Of a stretch of 7,267 bases of DNA, positions 5,233 through 7,267 are shown one piece after another. The position numbers and the translations under genes were made by a program. The notes under the pieces were generated by a model. The model saw only the letters and a list, made by a program, of their open reading frames with translations. It was not told the DNA's origin and searched no databases. How positions within the stretch are numbered: position 1 is the first letter of the stretch; every line of letters begins with the position of its first letter. Origin of the DNA: Gorillibacterium sp. (GTDB lineage: Bacteria; Bacillota; Bacilli; Paenibacillales; NBRC-103111); contig JAIMBU010000116.1 in the NCBI GenBank assembly GCA_023511325.1, positions 1-7,267 on the forward strand. The letters run 5' to 3'.

Positions 5233-6858
5233 ATGTATACCGTATTAGTTGTCGATGATGAAGCGATCGTGTGTGAGGGTATCAAGAAGTTGCTGGAAGC
5301 CTCCGATTTAAACATTTCGCAGGTGCTGACGGCGTGGAATGGCTATGAGGCGCTGGATTATTTGCGAATGGAGTCGGTTGATCTTGTATTGACTGACATT
5401 CAAATGGATGGGATGACGGGAATAGAACTTATGGAATCCATCCTGTCAGAGAAACCGGATATCCCCGTCGTTGTGATCTCCGCACACGATGAATTTGAAT
5501 ATGCTCAGAAATGCATTCGTTTGGGTGCACGAGATTACCTGATCAAGCCCGTCCTGCTGCCACAATTGCTTCAAGTCGTTGGAAGAGAACTCTCAGAACG
5601 CAGTGAAAAATACAAGCTTATTCTGGAAGCATCAATAAAAAACAAATTTTCCTTGACCGGCATGTCATTCTTGCGTACGTATCTCTTGAACGAGATGATA
5701 TCCGGGTCAATTGAGCATTCCGACGATTATCCGTTTTTTTTCGAACAGATTGGAGTAACGCTGGAGGGACCCTACTTTTCGGTTTTTGTGATTGAATTAC
5801 TTTGGGAGCATGCAGGAGTGCGGGGAGAAAATATTCGTTCCCTGCAAGATCGGAATTTGCTAAAGTACGCAGCAGTTAACATTAGCGAGGAGACATTGTT
5901 GGATTGGAATGCCTTGGTTTTCTACGGTCAAGGCAACCGGATCCTGACGATCCTACAGTTTTCCGAATCCGACTATGGCCATGACAAAGAAAATTTGTCC
6001 AAGCTGAATATGATCGGAAAAACACTCGCCAACAATATCCGGCAATATCTCCATATGGAGCCTATCATCGGGATAAGCCCTCTGCGGCAAGGCTTGCAAA
6101 CGCTTCCGAGTAGCTATAGGGAAGCCTCGGACGCTGTTAAATGGCATGGATTGTACGAGAACCACAGTGTTTTTTATTCCGGTGATTTCTCCTTTAAGGA
6201 AGCATCGACGCGGATCAACTGGCAGGATAAAGCCGATCAATTCGTCGAATGGATCAAGATTGGCAAGAAGCAGGAGGAAACAGAGGTTAAAGTTAGCCAG
6301 TTTATTGAGGATATAACGCCTGTACTGGAGGCAGACGAATCCACTGCAGGTATCTCGCTTAGTATCGCTTATCGTGTGTATGCCACGCTGCTTGATCTGA
6401 AGGAGACGATAGGAGAACGCTATAAAGCGCTTGAACCGGTCGTCTTTTTTCAATTTCCGCTTAAAGGGCTGGAGCTCAAAGGAAGGCTTGCTGCATTTTT
6501 AATGGAAGCCACACAGCTCATCCACACATCGATGATCAATCATGATTATGCGATGATCCAGCAGTGCATTGAATATATTCGCCAGAATTATCGCAATAAA
6601 AGCTTGAAAATTCAGGATGTCGCAAATCATGTACATTTAAGCCCCAATTATTTAAGCTATTTATTCAAGCAGATAGCTGGGGAAACCTTGTGGGAGTTTG
6701 TTACGAAGATTCGTATGGAAGAGTCCAGGAAGCTGCTGATGAACACGACCAAAAAACGTTATGAAATCGCGGATGAGGTAGGATATGAATCGCCAGAGCA
6801 TTTCAGTCGCATGTTTAAGCGGTACTACGGTGAGAGTCCCAATACGATTCGTGGATAA
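5233..6858 (+). CDS. YesN-type response regulator with AraC-family DNA-binding domain
   Basis: A cytosolic transcription regulator of 541 residues, a usual length for the YesN class. The N-terminal receiver domain (~1-120) has all key residues: acidic pair D8/D9, phosphoacceptor D55 (LTDIQMDG), S83 (VISAHDE) and K105 (YLIKP). A long middle region (~140-430) of the type usual in this class has no motif I can name. The C-terminal AraC-type domain (439-541) contains two helix-turn-helix units, around 459-480 (IQDVANHVHLSPNYLSYLF) and 508-531 (YEIADEVGYESPEHFSRMF). The ATG is the only reasonable start, since an in-frame stop lies at 5221; the ribosome site AGGGGAG (5213-5219) is 13 nt away, longer than ideal. 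The sensor kinase follows after 11 nt, so the two form one operon. It probably activates neighbouring carbohydrate genes, possibly the upstream enzyme operon; the targets are inferred. Confidence 0.93.
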   Translation: MYTVLVVDDEAIVCEGIKKLLEASDLNISQVLTAWNGYEALDYLRMESVDLVLTDIQMDGMTGIELMESILSEKPDIPVVVISAHDEFEYAQKCIRLGARDYLIKPVLLPQLLQVVGRELSERSEKYKLILEASIKNKFSLTGMSFLRTYLLNEMISGSIEHSDDYPFFFEQIGVTLEGPYFSVFVIELLWEHAGVRGENIRSLQDRNLLKYAAVNISEETLLDWNALVFYGQGNRILTILQFSESDYGHDKENLSKLNMIGKTLANNIRQYLHMEPIIGISPLRQGLQTLPSSYREASDAVKWHGLYENHSVFYSGDFSFKEASTRINWQDKADQFVEWIKIGKKQEETEVKVSQFIEDITPVLEADESTAGISLSIAYRVYATLLDLKETIGERYKALEPVVFFQFPLKGLELKGRLAAFLMEATQLIHTSMINHDYAMIQQCIEYIRQNYRNKSLKIQDVANHVHLSPNYLSYLFKQIAGETLWEFVTKIRMEESRKLLMNTTKKRYEIADEVGYESPEHFSRMFKRYYGESPNTIRG

Positions 6859-6869
6859 GGGGGAAGATC

Positions 6870-7267
6870 ATGTTTAAAGGGGAAAATTCACAAGCATTAA
6901 TGAAAAAAGCATTGTTATTTATCGTTGTGCTTCTCTTCATTCCGATGCTTCTCATCTTTTGGTTATCCTCAAATCAGGCTTCACATTCGATCAAATTGCA
7001 GGCTGGGAAGACCTTATACCAATTGAACAAACAGAACCATGCAACGATGGACAGAGTCATGGACTCGATTGATCAGACGACAGTGGCCATCATGAGCTCG
7101 AAGCTTGTGCAGAGCTGGAATAATATAGATGGGTTATCTGAGAAACAGCGTATCGCCAAATATGTTGCAACTGAAAAGCTGCTCGCTGATTACTCCGCTC
7201 AGGTGAAATATTCGCTTTTTTTATTGGCGGAGCGCCCGGCGGATTACTATTTTGCTCCTCCAACCGA
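6870..7267 (+). CDS. YesM-like sensor histidine kinase, N-terminal part only
   Basis: A reading frame open to the window edge: 132 codons seen, with the 3' part missing. After a short basic N-terminus, residues ~14-32 form one hydrophobic membrane helix with a central proline (LLFIVVLLFIPMLLIFWL). The rest visible (~33-132) is a polar, helix-rich segment expected to lie outside the membrane, as in the Cache-type sensor domains of YesM kinases. HAMP, His-kinase and HATPase domains would lie beyond the window, so the kinase call rests on the position beside a YesN-type regulator and on this N-terminus. The start ATG follows GGGGG (6859-6863) by 6 nt; that ribosome site directly abuts the regulator's stop codon, indicating translational coupling. 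The order regulator-then-kinase is seen. The ligand is unknown, plausibly an extracellular sugar or oligosaccharide. Confidence 0.8.
   Translation, partial: MFKGENSQALMKKALLFIVVLLFIPMLLIFWLSSNQASHSIKLQAGKTLYQLNKQNHATMDRVMDSIDQTTVAIMSSKLVQSWNNIDGLSEKQRIAKYVATEKLLADYSAQVKYSLFLLAERPADYYFAPPT

Noticed and set aside
5953..6453. 166-codon minus-strand frame opposite the response regulator
   Set aside because: Shadow of the regulator coding sequence; no family features.

Overview
The window looks like Paenibacillus or a close relative (Firmicutes, Bacillales). The reasons are purine-rich AGGAGG-type ribosome sites, U-tailed hairpin terminators, an LRR protein ending in a copper-amine-oxidase-N-like 'stalk' domain, a Gfo/Idh/MocA dehydrogenase paired with a sugar-phosphate isomerase/epimerase-like protein, and a YesN/YesM-type two-component pair. 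The genus is inferred from gene content only.

Layout. (1) Bases 1-60 look like the terminal repeats of an insertion sequence, possibly of the IS21 type. They run directly into an A+T-rich LRR gene (to 1735) that seems to have lost its natural 5' end, including any signal peptide; a terminator follows at 1793-1841. (2) Bases 1842-2768 hold no full-length gene. They contain a 44-codon ORF that starts as an OmpR-type response regulator and then switches to unrelated sequence. A plausible promoter and a Fur-box-like site lie in front of it, and two hairpins, the second a strong terminator, lie behind it. I read this stretch as decayed gene debris. (3) Bases 2769-4710 are a two-gene operon (oxidoreductase, then TIM-barrel isomerase/epimerase) ended by a terminator at 4756-4813. 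(4) Bases 4814-5232 are non-coding, with a good sigma-A-like promoter at the 3' end. (5) From 5233 onward there is a YesN-type response regulator followed, 11 nt later, by the start of a YesM-like sensor kinase that runs off the window.

How the parts may work together: the two enzymes resemble pairs that oxidise a sugar or glycoside to a keto form and then epimerise or rearrange it. The adjacent two-component system is of a class that commonly senses extracellular carbohydrates or peptides and activates nearby catabolic or transport genes. No transporter or glycosidase is visible, so the substrate is unknown. The left third (debris, truncated surface protein, IS end) looks like a rearranged accessory patch. 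The right two thirds look like ordinary carbohydrate metabolism.
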